Source of the DNA: Streptomyces avermitilis MA-4680 = NBRC 14893
GTDB taxonomy: Bacteria > Actinomycetota > Actinomycetes > Streptomycetales > Streptomycetaceae
Length of the DNA stretch: 64,000 nt
Direction: 5' to 3'
Assembly (NCBI RefSeq): GCF_000009765.2
Contig: NC_003155.5
Location: 7,812,001 to 7,876,000, forward strand
A model generated the notes under the pieces. The model ran no database searches. It worked only from the letters and a program-made list of their open reading frames with translations, and was not told the origin of the DNA. The position numbers were made by a program, and so were the translations under genes. Below, piece by piece: positions 33,688 through 41,538 of this stretch. Each line of letters starts with the position of its first letter. Positions within the stretch are counted from its first letter, which is position 1.

Positions 33688-34827
33688 TCCTGAAGGACGC
33701 ACCGGCCTCCACCGCGTACGGGCGCGCCCCTGAGGGGCACACCGGGCCCGGCAACGGCACGGCATGGCACGGCACGGCAACAACGCAACAACGGCGACAG
33801 CCAAGGCGGCGCGAGCGGCTCCCGTGAGACACGGCGGGGCGCTCGCGCCGTCGGCGTCGGCCCCCGGCCCCGCGCGGGCCGGCCCGGCGCGGCGCAGGCC
33901 TCGCACCCGATCGGGCCCCGATCGGGCGGCGCGGCCTGTCTCGCCCTCCTCGCCCGGAACGCCCTGGTCTCCGGCGGTGTCTGCGTCACGCCGGCCCTCG
34001 GCACCACCCGCACCACCCCGGTCACCCTCACGGTCACCGAGGAGGGCGGCACCGGCGGGGGTGACGACCCCGGTCCGTCCGGGCCGTCGGGCACGAAGAC
34101 GGTCACCGGCCCCGAGAACCAGAAGCTCACCGTCACCCCGGTCAACAACCTGGCCACCGAGGACCAGACCCTGAAGATCACGGGGTCCGGCTACAACGAG
34201 GACAAGGGCATCTATGTCGCCCTGTGCGTCGACGTCGCCCTGTGCGTCGACAACGGCGACGGCGAACTGCCCACCCCGTGCATCGGTGGCGTCGACATGA
34301 CCGGGACCTCGCACTCCTCGGCGTGGATCTCCTCCGATCCGCCCGACTACGGCGAGGAGCCGGCGATCCCGTACGGCGACGGCGGCACCTTCGAGATCGA
34401 GCTCACCGTCGACGCGAAGGACGAGTACACCGACTGCTTCAAGGCGACCTGCGTACTGGCCACCCGCGCCGACCACACCCTCTCCGGCGACCGTTCCCAG
34501 GACGTGAAGGTCCCGGTCAGCTTTGTCGGCCAGGACCCGGTGGACACGGACGACGGGACGGGCGGTACGGGCGGCGGCACCGGCGGCACCGGCGGTACCG
34601 GCGATTCGGGCTCGGCCTCGGCCTCCGGCGGCTCCGGAACCTCCACGAACACGGCCGGCACGTCCGCCGGCAGCCTCGCCTCCACGGGCGTCGCCGCCCT
34701 GACCCTGTCCTTTCTGGCCGCGCTGCTCACGGCGGCGGGCTGGTTCGCGTACCGACGCGGCCACCAGGACAACGGACACCCCCGCCACTTCCGGACCGGC
34801 GGACCGGCCGACGGACCGACCGACTGA
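33688..34827 (+). pseudogene. Decayed sortase-anchored secreted protein
   Basis: The 3' part encodes a clear secreted Ig-like domain (LKITGSGYNEDKGIYVALC, PCIGGVDMTGTSHSSAW, YTDCFKATCVLATRADHT), a Gly/Thr/Ser linker and an LASTG sorting motif with membrane helix and RRGHQ tail. The frame is open from 33688 but has no ATG, GTG or TTG until 34297, inside the conserved domain, and no signal peptide. The 5' end is therefore missing or degenerate. An 18-bp tandem duplication breaks the family's VALC motif. Translation from 34297 would give an unexported stump. The stretch 33615-33687 shows nothing recognisable. Confidence 0.7.
34216..34251 (+). repeat. 18-bp tandem duplication in the decayed surface protein
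   Basis: GTCGCCCTGTGCGTCGAC is written twice without a gap (34216-34233, 34234-34251), duplicating the residues VALCVD within a conserved beta-strand that ends in a disulfide Cys. Confidence 0.95.
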
Positions 34828-34977
34828 CGTCGATCACTCGGCCACCGGATCACTGCTCGAACGTTCGACCGTTCGGCTTCGGCCAGGAGGCGAACGGTGG
34901 CGTTTGCGCAGGTGGGGCGGGCCCGAACAGCTGTCGTACAGCAGTTCGAAAATTGGTCTATGGTGGAGGCGCGGGAC

Positions 34978-34993
34978 TTGAACAGATGTTCGA
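34978..34993. promoter_or_regulatory. LexA (SOS) box upstream of dnaE2
   Basis: TTGAACAGATGTTCGA has the actinobacterial SOS-box form GAAC-N4-GTTC with flanking T/A. It is 47 bases before the dnaE2 GTG and just downstream of a possible -10 (TATGGT, 34959-34964), a position suited to repression. A second, longer dyad, GAACAGCTGT (34925-34934) with ACAGCAGTTC (34938-34947), lies near the -35 region. Confidence 0.8.
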
Positions 34994-35039
34994 TAGCCCG
35001 GGTGAGGGTGCCCGGGTGCGACAGGTGCGGGAGGTGTGT

Positions 35040-38000
35040 GTGCCGGGATTCACGCATCTGCACACCGTCTCCGGGTTCTCCCCGCGCTACGGCGCCTCGC
35101 ACCCGGAGCGGCTCGCCGAGCGCGCCTCCGAGCGGGGCATGGACGCCCTCGCGCTCACCGACCGGGACACCCTCGCCGGCACGGTCCGGTTCGCCAAGGC
35201 CTGCGCCGCGGCGGGCGTCCGGCCGCTGTTCGGAGCGGAGCTCATGGTGGCTTCGGCGGGGGAGCGCGAGCACGGAGGCAAGCGGCGCGCCCCGGTCCGC
35301 GGCGGTGCCTTCATCGACGAGTCGACACCCCGTGTGACCTTCCTCGCCCGGGAGGGCGCGGCCGGCTGGGCCGACCTCTGCAGAATCGTCACCGCGTCGC
35401 ATACGGGGGAGGGGCAGCCGCTGCTCCCCTGGCCCGACAACCACGCCGAGGGCCTGACCGTACTGCTCGGCCCCGCCTCCGACGTCGGCCGCGCGCTCGC
35501 CGCCGGGCGCCCCGACCGGGCCGCGAGGCTGCTCGCGCCCTGGCGGGAGGTCTACGGCGACGCGCTGCGCCTCGAAGCCGTGTGGCACGGCCGCAAGGGC
35601 ACCGGACCCGGCTCGCTGCGCCTGGCCGCCCGTACCGTCGGCTTCGCCGCCGAGCAGCGCGTCCGCCCGGTGCTCAGCAACGCCGTCCGGTACGCCGACC
35701 CCGGCATGGGCCCGGTCGCCGACGTCCTGGACGCCGCCCGTCGGCTCGTCCCCGTCGACCCCACCAAGGAGCTGGACTCCGGCGAGGCCTGGCTCAAGGA
35801 CGCGGACGCCATGCTGGGCGCCGCCGAGCGGATCGTCGAGGCCGCGGGCTACCGCCGGGACACCGCGTACCGCCTGCTCGAACAGACCCAGGCCACCGCC
35901 GCCGAGTGTCTCGTCGACCCCGAGGACGACCTCGGCATCGGGACCGTCCACTTCCCCGAGCCGCACCTCGTCGGCGCCGGCCGCCGCACCGCGCAGCGTG
36001 TGCTGACCTCACGGGCGGCGGCGGGGATGGTGCGGCACGGCTACGCGGACCGGCGCGACTACTGGGAGCGGATGCACCGGGAGCTGGACATCATCGCCCA
36101 CCACGGCTTCGCGTCCTACTTCCTGACGGTCGCTCAAGTCGTGGACGACGTACGGGATATGGGGATTCGGGTCGCGGCACGCGGCTCCGGTGCGGGCTCG
36201 CTGGTGAACCACCTCCTCGGCATCGCGCACGCCGACCCCGTCGAACACGGCCTGCTGATGGAGCGCTTCCTGTCCAAGCGGCGCGCGGTCCTGCCCGACA
36301 TCGACATCGACGTGGAGTCCGCGCGCCGCATCGAGGTCTACCGCGCGATCATCGGCCGGTTCGGCACCGAGCGGGTCGCGACCGTCGCGATGCCCGAGAC
36401 GTATCGCGTACGGCATGCCATCCGCGACGTGGGCGCCGCCCTCTCCATGGACCCGGCCGACATCGACCGGATCGCCAAGTCCTTCCCGCACATCCGGGCG
36501 CGTGACGCCCGCGCGGCCCTGGCCGAGCTGCCCGAACTGCGGGAACTGGCGGGCGAGTTCCGGCGGGAAGGGGGGCGGTACGGGAAGCTGTGGGAGCTGG
36601 TCGAGGCCCTCGACGCCCTGCCGCGCGGAGTCGCCATGCACCCGTGCGGGGTCCTGCTCTCCGACGCCTCGCTGCTCGCCCGTACGCCGGTCGTGCCGAC
36701 CAGCGGCGAGGGGCTGCCCATGTCGCAGTTCGACAAGGAGGACGTCGAGGACCTCGGGCTGCTCAAGCTCGATGTGCTCGGCGTGCGGATGCAGTCCGCG
36801 ATGGCGCACGCGGTGGCCGAGGTGGAGCGGGCGACGGGGACTTCCGTGGACCTGGACGCCGTACCGCCGGGCGACCCGGCGACGTACCGGCTCATCCGGT
36901 CCGCCGAGACGCTGGGCTGCTTCCAGATCGAGTCGCCGGGGCAGCGGGACCTGGTGGGGCGGTTGCAACCCGCCACCTTCCATGACCTGGTGGTCGACAT
37001 CTCCCTCTTCCGGCCCGGACCGGTCGCCGCCGACATGGTGCGGCCGTTCATCGAGGCGCGGCACGGGCGGGCGCCGGTCCGCTGTCCGCACCCGGACCTG
37101 GAGGGGCCGCTGAAGGAGACGTACGGGGTCGTGGTCTTCCACGAGCAGATCATCGACATCGTGGACATCATGACCGGCTGCGGGCGCGCCGAGGCGGACC
37201 GGGTGCGGCGGGGGCTGTCCGATCCCGAGTCGCAGGGGCGGATCCGCTTCTGGTTCGCCCAGCACGCGGCCGTGCGCGGGTACGACGCGGAGACGATCCA
37301 GCGCACCTGGGAGATCGTCGAGGCCTTCGGTTCGTACGGCTTCTGCAAGGCGCACGCGGTCGCCTTCGCCGTACCGACGTACCAGTCGGCGTGGCTGAAG
37401 GCCCATCACCCGGCCGCGTTCTACGCCGGTCTGCTCACGCACGACCCCGGGATGTACCCGAAACGGCTGCTGCTCGCGGACGCGCGGCGGCGCGGGGTGC
37501 CGGTCCTGCCGTTGGACGTGAACCGGTCGGCGGTCGCCCACCGTATCGAACTGGTGTCTGAATCCGGCGACCCTTCCGGTGGTTCTTCCGGCGGTCCTTC
37601 CGGTGGTTCTCCCGGCCGATGGGGTGTGCGGCTGGCCCTCTCCGACGTGCACGGCATCAGCGAGGCCGAGGCGGCACGGATCGCGGACGGGCAGCCGTAC
37701 GCCTCGCTGCTCGACTTCTGGGAGCGGGCCCGGCCGAGCCGGCCGCTCGCCCAGCGGCTCGCGCAGGTCGGCGCGCTGGACGCGTTCGGCGCCAACCGCC
37801 GTGATCTGCAACTGCACCTGACCGAGCTGCACCGGGGCGCGCGAGGCGGGGGCGGGGGCCAGCTCCCGCTGACCGGAGGGCGCGGGACCGCGTCCGCGGG
37901 GCTGCCCGACCTCTCGTCGGCGGAGCGGCTCAGCGCCGAACTGGGCGTGCTCTCCATGGACGCCTCGCGCCATCTGATGGACGACCACCGGGAGTTCCTC

Positions 38001-38525
38001 GACGAACTGCGCGTGGTGTCGGCGCGTCGGCTGCGCGAGGCGAGGCACGGCGAGACGGTCCTGGTCGCGGGCGCCAAGGCGGCCACCCAGACCCCGCCCG
38101 TCCGCTCCGGCAAGCGGGTCATCTTCACCACCCTGGACGACGGCACGGGCCTGGTCGACCTCGCCTTCTTCGACGACTCCCACGACGCCTGCGCGCACAC
38201 CGTCTTCCACTCCTGGCTGCTGCTCGTCCGTGGGGTCGTACAGCGGCGCGGGCCACGCAGCCTCAGCGTGGTGGGCGCCGCCGCCTGGAACCTCGCCGAG
38301 CTGGTCGAGCTGCGCGCCGAGGGCGGCCTCGACGTGGTGGCGGCGCGACTGGCGGAGCCCGTACCGGCGGCGGAGAGGTCCGGTGACGACGATCCGGCCG
38401 AGGGCGGGAAGATCCGCATGCCCACGGGGTACGAGATGCACCCCTGGGCCGATCTGCGTCCCGCGGGCGAAGGCCCGGCGGGTGGAAAGAAGTTGTGGCA
38501 CCAGAGTCCGGGGAGTGCGGGATGA
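35040..38525 (+). CDS. dnaE2: Error-prone DNA polymerase III alpha subunit
   Basis: 1161 residues from GTG 35040 (GGGAGGT site; ATG 34986 is the alternative). The order is a PHP domain at the N-terminus (FTHLHTVSGFSPRYGASHP), a Pol III alpha palm with catalytic Asp residues in LPDIDIDVE and the third in SQFDKEDVEDLG, helix-hairpin-helix/fingers (FRPGPVAADMVRPFIEARHG), and a C-terminal OB fold. The length and lack of a long C-terminal tau-binding region fit DnaE2, the translesion and mutagenic polymerase. A Gly/Ser/Pro repeat is inserted around residue 850. The stop overlaps the Y-family gene. Confidence 0.95.
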   Translation: MPGFTHLHTVSGFSPRYGASHPERLAERASERGMDALALTDRDTLAGTVRFAKACAAAGVRPLFGAELMVASAGEREHGGKRRAPVRGGAFIDESTPRVTFLAREGAAGWADLCRIVTASHTGEGQPLLPWPDNHAEGLTVLLGPASDVGRALAAGRPDRAARLLAPWREVYGDALRLEAVWHGRKGTGPGSLRLAARTVGFAAEQRVRPVLSNAVRYADPGMGPVADVLDAARRLVPVDPTKELDSGEAWLKDADAMLGAAERIVEAAGYRRDTAYRLLEQTQATAAECLVDPEDDLGIGTVHFPEPHLVGAGRRTAQRVLTSRAAAGMVRHGYADRRDYWERMHRELDIIAHHGFASYFLTVAQVVDDVRDMGIRVAARGSGAGSLVNHLLGIAHADPVEHGLLMERFLSKRRAVLPDIDIDVESARRIEVYRAIIGRFGTERVATVAMPETYRVRHAIRDVGAALSMDPADIDRIAKSFPHIRARDARAALAELPELRELAGEFRREGGRYGKLWELVEALDALPRGVAMHPCGVLLSDASLLARTPVVPTSGEGLPMSQFDKEDVEDLGLLKLDVLGVRMQSAMAHAVAEVERATGTSVDLDAVPPGDPATYRLIRSAETLGCFQIESPGQRDLVGRLQPATFHDLVVDISLFRPGPVAADMVRPFIEARHGRAPVRCPHPDLEGPLKETYGVVVFHEQIIDIVDIMTGCGRAEADRVRRGLSDPESQGRIRFWFAQHAAVRGYDAETIQRTWEIVEAFGSYGFCKAHAVAFAVPTYQSAWLKAHHPAAFYAGLLTHDPGMYPKRLLLADARRRGVPVLPLDVNRSAVAHRIELVSESGDPSGGSSGGPSGGSPGRWGVRLALSDVHGISEAEAARIADGQPYASLLDFWERARPSRPLAQRLAQVGALDAFGANRRDLQLHLTELHRGARGGGGGQLPLTGGRGTASAGLPDLSSAERLSAELGVLSMDASRHLMDDHREFLDELRVVSARRLREARHGETVLVAGAKAATQTPPVRSGKRVIFTTLDDGTGLVDLAFFDDSHDACAHTVFHSWLLLVRGVVQRRGPRSLSVVGAAAWNLAELVELRAEGGLDVVAARLAEPVPAAERSGDDDPAEGGKIRMPTGYEMHPWADLRPAGEGPAGGKKLWHQSPGSAG
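37575..37615 (+). repeat. 12-bp repeat encoding a Ser-Gly-Gly linker within dnaE2
   Basis: TCCGGTGGTTCT (37575), TCCGGCGGTCCT (37587), TCCGGTGGTTCT (37599) and a partial fourth unit encode SGGS-SGGP-SGGS-PG. The inserted segment sits in the region before the helix-hairpin-helix (SDVHGISEAEA) and keeps the frame. Confidence 0.85.
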
Positions 38526-39496
38526 CCATCCTCTGTATACGTTTCCAGCTGCCGCCGATGTACGAGGCCGCCCTGCCGGGGCTCCTCGGGCTGCTCGAGG
38601 AGTTCACGCCGGTGGTGGAGGCGCTGCCGCCCGACGGGGCACTGGTGGATCTGCGGGGCGCCGAGCGGTACTTCGGGCGGGGGACCGTGGAGTTCGCCTC
38701 GCTGATCCGGGTGCGGGCGCTCGCGCACTACGGGATCGACTGCGCGATCGGCGCCGGGCCGGGGCCCATGCTCGCGCGGATGGCCCTGCGGGACGCCGTA
38801 CCCGGGGTGACCCGCGTGGTGCCCGAAGAGCCGGACGCCGTCGCGGAGTTCCTGGCGGAGCGGCCCGTCGTCGCGCTGCCCGGCGTCGGCCACGCCACCG
38901 CCCGCACCCTGTGCGAGTACGGGCTCGACACCCTCGGCAAGGTCGCCGCCGCGCCCCTGTCCACGCTGCAACGCCTCACCGGTGCCCGCACCGGCCGCGA
39001 GCTGCGCGAGAAGGCGTCCGGCATCGACCGCGGCCGGGTCGTGCCGAACGCCGTATCGCGCTCCCTCACCGCCGAACGCCCCTTCCCGCGCGACGAGGTG
39101 GACCCGTCCCGGCACCGCCGCGCCCTGCTCTCGGTCACCGAGGAGCTGGGCACCCGGCTGCGCACCCTGGAACAGGTCTGCCGCACGCTCACCCTCACCG
39201 TGCGCTACGCCGACCGGTCCTCGACGACCCGCAGCCGTACGCTCGCCGAGCCGACCGCGCACTCCGCGGCGCTCACCGCGACGGCGTACCGCATGTACGA
39301 GGCGCTCGGCCTCCAGCGGGCCCGGGTCCGCGCGATCGCCCTGCGTGCCGAGGGGCTGAGCCCCGCCGAGGACGCCGCCCATCAGCTCACCTTCGACCCG
39401 GTCGACGAGAAGGTCCGCCGGATCGAAGAGGTCGCGGACCGGGCGCGGGCGAAGTTCGGCCCGCGCGCGATCGTGCCGGGGGCGCTGGCCGCCTGA
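38522..39496 (+). CDS. Y-family polymerase homolog lacking catalytic acids (ImuB-like)
   Basis: 324 residues from ATG 38522, translationally coupled to dnaE2 (ATGA). It has the Y-family palm/fingers order and a helix-hairpin-helix (ALPGVGHATARTLCEYGLDTL), and a little-finger domain to the end. The motif that normally reads HxDMDAFF is ILCIRFQLPP, and the SIDEAFL motif is ALVDLRGAERYF, so the metal-binding Asp/Glu set is incomplete and it should not polymerise. HQLTFDP near the C-terminus resembles a beta-clamp-binding motif. An accessory role for DnaE2, as with ImuB, is likely, although it is shorter than typical ImuB and no imuA lies nearby. Confidence 0.82.
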   Translation: MTILCIRFQLPPMYEAALPGLLGLLEEFTPVVEALPPDGALVDLRGAERYFGRGTVEFASLIRVRALAHYGIDCAIGAGPGPMLARMALRDAVPGVTRVVPEEPDAVAEFLAERPVVALPGVGHATARTLCEYGLDTLGKVAAAPLSTLQRLTGARTGRELREKASGIDRGRVVPNAVSRSLTAERPFPRDEVDPSRHRRALLSVTEELGTRLRTLEQVCRTLTLTVRYADRSSTTRSRTLAEPTAHSAALTATAYRMYEALGLQRARVRAIALRAEGLSPAEDAAHQLTFDPVDEKVRRIEEVADRARAKFGPRAIVPGALAA

Positions 39497-39524
39497 GCCG
39501 TCCGCCGAGGATTCAGCCGAGAAT

Positions 39525-39899
39525 TCAGTTGGCCCACGGCGGCACGATCCGGCTGCCGTCGGCCAGCTCCGCCTCGAGGCCGATGGACGTGGTGACCCAG
39601 GAGACCGCGGTCCGATCGGTCGGGTTCTCGACGCCCAGGGTCGCGCCGGGATTGATGATCACCGTGTCGCCGGCGGTGATCCGCTCGGTGCGCCCGTCGA
39701 GGGTGATCACCAGTTCGCCGGACAGCAGATGGAAGATCTCCTCACGGTTGACGGTGTGCACGGGGGCCTTCGTCCCCGCGGGAATCTCGCCCCGCCAGGC
39801 GCACAGCTCCTTGCTGCCGCTGAGCGGAGTGGCGTACGAGACGAAACGGGCGCCGTGGATCTCGTGGACCACGGCCTCGGACGGGCGGACGACGGGCAT
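39525..39899 (-). CDS. Cupin-domain protein
   Basis: 124 residues from ATG 39899, picked because GGAGG lies six bases upstream; ATG 39911 adds four residues. A single RmlC-like cupin barrel is visible: APVHTVNREEIFHLLSGELVITLDG (cupin motif 1, His and Glu metal ligands), then GDTVIINPGATLGVENP (motif 2, where the usual His is replaced). It is probably a small-molecule-binding or dioxygenase-like protein. It is divergent from the MarR gene, whose operator covers its promoter, so it is probably the regulated target. Confidence 0.82.
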   Translation of the reverse strand: MPVVRPSEAVVHEIHGARFVSYATPLSGSKELCAWRGEIPAGTKAPVHTVNREEIFHLLSGELVITLDGRTERITAGDTVIINPGATLGVENPTDRTAVSWVTTSIGLEAELADGSRIVPPWAN

Positions 39900-39916
39900 G
39901 GAGACCTCCATAAGTA

Positions 39917-39952
39917 GTCAAGCGGATTGACCATATAGTCAAGCTGCTTGAC
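39917..39952. promoter_or_regulatory. Tandem MarR-type operators and promoter of the cupin gene
   Basis: GTCAAGC-T-GCTTGAC (39938-39952) is a perfect 15-base palindrome. GTCAAGC-G-GATTGAC (39917-39931) is the same with one mismatch, 21 bases away, which puts both on one face of the helix. Read on the minus strand, TTGACA and GACTAT, 17 bases apart, form a promoter that spans the perfect site. The half-site TGTCAAG recurs at 39959-39965. Confidence 0.72.
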
Positions 39953-39981
39953 CAATATGTCAAGGGTGTTTCAATGCCCCC

Positions 39982-40428
39982 GTGCAGAACTCCGAAGCCA
40001 TGGCCTTCTCCGCCGCCCTGCTCGCCGCCGCGGGTGAGCTGACACAACGCATTCACGACGGCGTGGTCGCCCGCGGCTTCGAGGGGTTGCGGCCCGCGCA
40101 CGGCTTCGCCTTCTCGCGGCTCGCCCCCGGCGGGGCGACGGTCACCGACCTCGCCGCCCACCTGGGGGTCACCAAGCAGGCGGCGAGCCAGCTCGTCGAC
40201 GAGATGGTGCGCAAGGGGTACGTCGAGCGGCGGCCGCACCCCGGTGACGCCCGGGCCCGCCTCGTCGTGCTGACCGAGCGCGGCTGGGCCTGTACGCGGG
40301 CCGCGGAAGAGGCGGCGGCGGAGGCCGTGCGGCCATGGGTCGAGCTGCTCGGCGAGGGGGAAGTCGGCCTTCTGCGGGCGCGGTTGTCGCGCATCGCGCC
40401 CTCCGGCCCCATCAGGCCCACCTGGTGA
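39982..40428 (+). CDS. MarR-family transcriptional regulator
   Basis: 148 residues from GTG 39982. The winged helix-turn-helix is at about 52-100 (VTDLAAHLGVTKQAASQLVDEM then the wing RRPHPGDARARLVVLT), flanked by dimerisation helices. It is divergent from the cupin gene with a 82-base gap holding two palindromes, the usual arrangement of an autoregulating ligand-responsive MarR repressor. The ligand is unknown. Confidence 0.88.
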   Translation: MQNSEAMAFSAALLAAAGELTQRIHDGVVARGFEGLRPAHGFAFSRLAPGGATVTDLAAHLGVTKQAASQLVDEMVRKGYVERRPHPGDARARLVVLTERGWACTRAAEEAAAEAVRPWVELLGEGEVGLLRARLSRIAPSGPIRPTW

Positions 40429-40528
40429 CGCGGTACCGGCCGCGCCGGTTACCACTGGAAGTTTTTACTGACGCGTAACTTCACACTTGCACTACTCGTC
40501 CGTAACTTGACGAGTGAACAGCATCCTC

Positions 40529-40542
40529 GTGATCCGGATCAC
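40529..40542. promoter_or_regulatory. CRP-like palindrome upstream of the lipase
   Basis: GTGATCCGGATCAC is a perfect 14-base palindrome that matches the CRP/FNR-type pattern GTGA-N6-TCAC. It is 49 bases before the lipase start. TTGACGAGTG (40507-40516) lies just upstream and could be the -35. Binding by the Streptomyces Crp protein is inferred. Confidence 0.5.
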
Positions 40543-40590
40543 AGGGCGTAAGGCCGTCGCAACTCCCTTGAGCCGCAAGGAGATCACTCG

Positions 40591-41451
40591 ATGCTGCCCT
40601 GGAAACGAGTTCTCAGACCTCTGACCGCGCTGCTGCTGACCGTCGCGGTCGCCCTCGTCCCCGCCGCCACCGCCCACGCCGACTCCGCCCCGAGCAGCGG
40701 CTGGAACGACTACTCCTGCAAGCCGTCCGCCGCCCATCCCCGCCCCGTCGTCCTCGTCCACGGAACCCTCGGGAACTCCGTCGACAACTGGCTGGGCCTC
40801 GCGCCCTACCTGGAGCACCGCGGCTACTGCGTCTTCTCGCTCGACTACGGCCAGCTGTCGGGTGTTCCCTTCTTCCACGGCCTCGGCCCCATCGACAAGT
40901 CGGCCGAACAGCTCCAGGTCTTCGTGGACAAGGTGCTCACCGCGACCGGCGCCACCAAGGCGGACCTCGTCGGCCACTCGCAGGGCGGCATGATGCCCCG
41001 CTACTACCTCAAGTTCCTCGGCGGAGCCGGCAAGGTGAACGCCCTCGTCGGCATCGCACCCAACAACCACGGCACCACCCTGTCCGGCCTCACCAACCTG
41101 CTGCCGTACTTCCCCGGCGCCGAGGACCTGCTCTCCACGGCCACACCCGGGCTCGCCGACCAGGTCGTAGGTTCCGCGTTCATGGCCAAACTCAACGCGG
41201 GCGGCGACACCGTGGCGGGCGTCCACTACACGGTCATCGCCACCCAGTACGACGAGGTGGTCACCCCGTACCGGACGGCGTTCCTGAGCGGTTCCGACGT
41301 CCACAACGTCCTGTTGCAGGACCTGTGCCCACTCGACCTCTCGGAGCACGTGGCGATCGGACTGATCGACCGGATCGCGTTCCACGAGGTGACGAACGCG
41401 CTCGACCCGGCGCACGCCACCAGGACCACCTGCGCGTCCGTGTTCAGCTGA
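40591..41451 (+). CDS. Secreted triacylglycerol lipase, alpha/beta hydrolase
   Basis: 286 residues. The signal peptide covers 1-30 (ends AHA). The oxyanion segment is VVLVHGTLGN, the nucleophile Ser130 sits in VGHSQGG, and the probable acid and base are Asp in ATQYDEVVTPY and His in LSEHVAIG. Cys43/Cys80 and Cys near 255/282 probably form disulfides. It is like the Streptomyces lipase annotated SCO1735 in S. coelicolor (from memory). The enzyme is extracellular and hydrolyses esters or lipids. A CRP-like site precedes it. Confidence 0.9.
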   Translation: MLPWKRVLRPLTALLLTVAVALVPAATAHADSAPSSGWNDYSCKPSAAHPRPVVLVHGTLGNSVDNWLGLAPYLEHRGYCVFSLDYGQLSGVPFFHGLGPIDKSAEQLQVFVDKVLTATGATKADLVGHSQGGMMPRYYLKFLGGAGKVNALVGIAPNNHGTTLSGLTNLLPYFPGAEDLLSTATPGLADQVVGSAFMAKLNAGGDTVAGVHYTVIATQYDEVVTPYRTAFLSGSDVHNVLLQDLCPLDLSEHVAIGLIDRIAFHEVTNALDPAHATRTTCASVFS

Positions 41452-41494
41452 TCCCCCTTCCGGCCCCCCTCCGCGGTCGGGCCGGAGATCGCCG

Positions 41495-41533
41495 CCGGGG
41501 CCTGTCCGGCCTGAGCCGCCGGACAGGCCCCGG
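41495..41533. terminator. Bidirectional terminator between lipase and LPMO genes
   Basis: CCGGGGCCTGTCCGGC (41495-41510) pairs with GCCGGACAGGCCCCGG (41518-41533) over a 7-base loop. It is shared by the two convergent genes. Confidence 0.9.
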
Positions 41534-41538
41534 AGTCC

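Noticed and set aside
34850..34880. Second LexA box (GAACGTTCGACCGTTC)
   Set aside because: The GAAC and GTTC halves are 0 or 8 bases apart instead of 4, so it does not fit the SOS box.
36009..38501. 830-codon minus-strand frame
   Set aside because: It is the antisense shadow of dnaE2, with no motif and no ribosome site; dnaE2 has conserved catalytic motifs.
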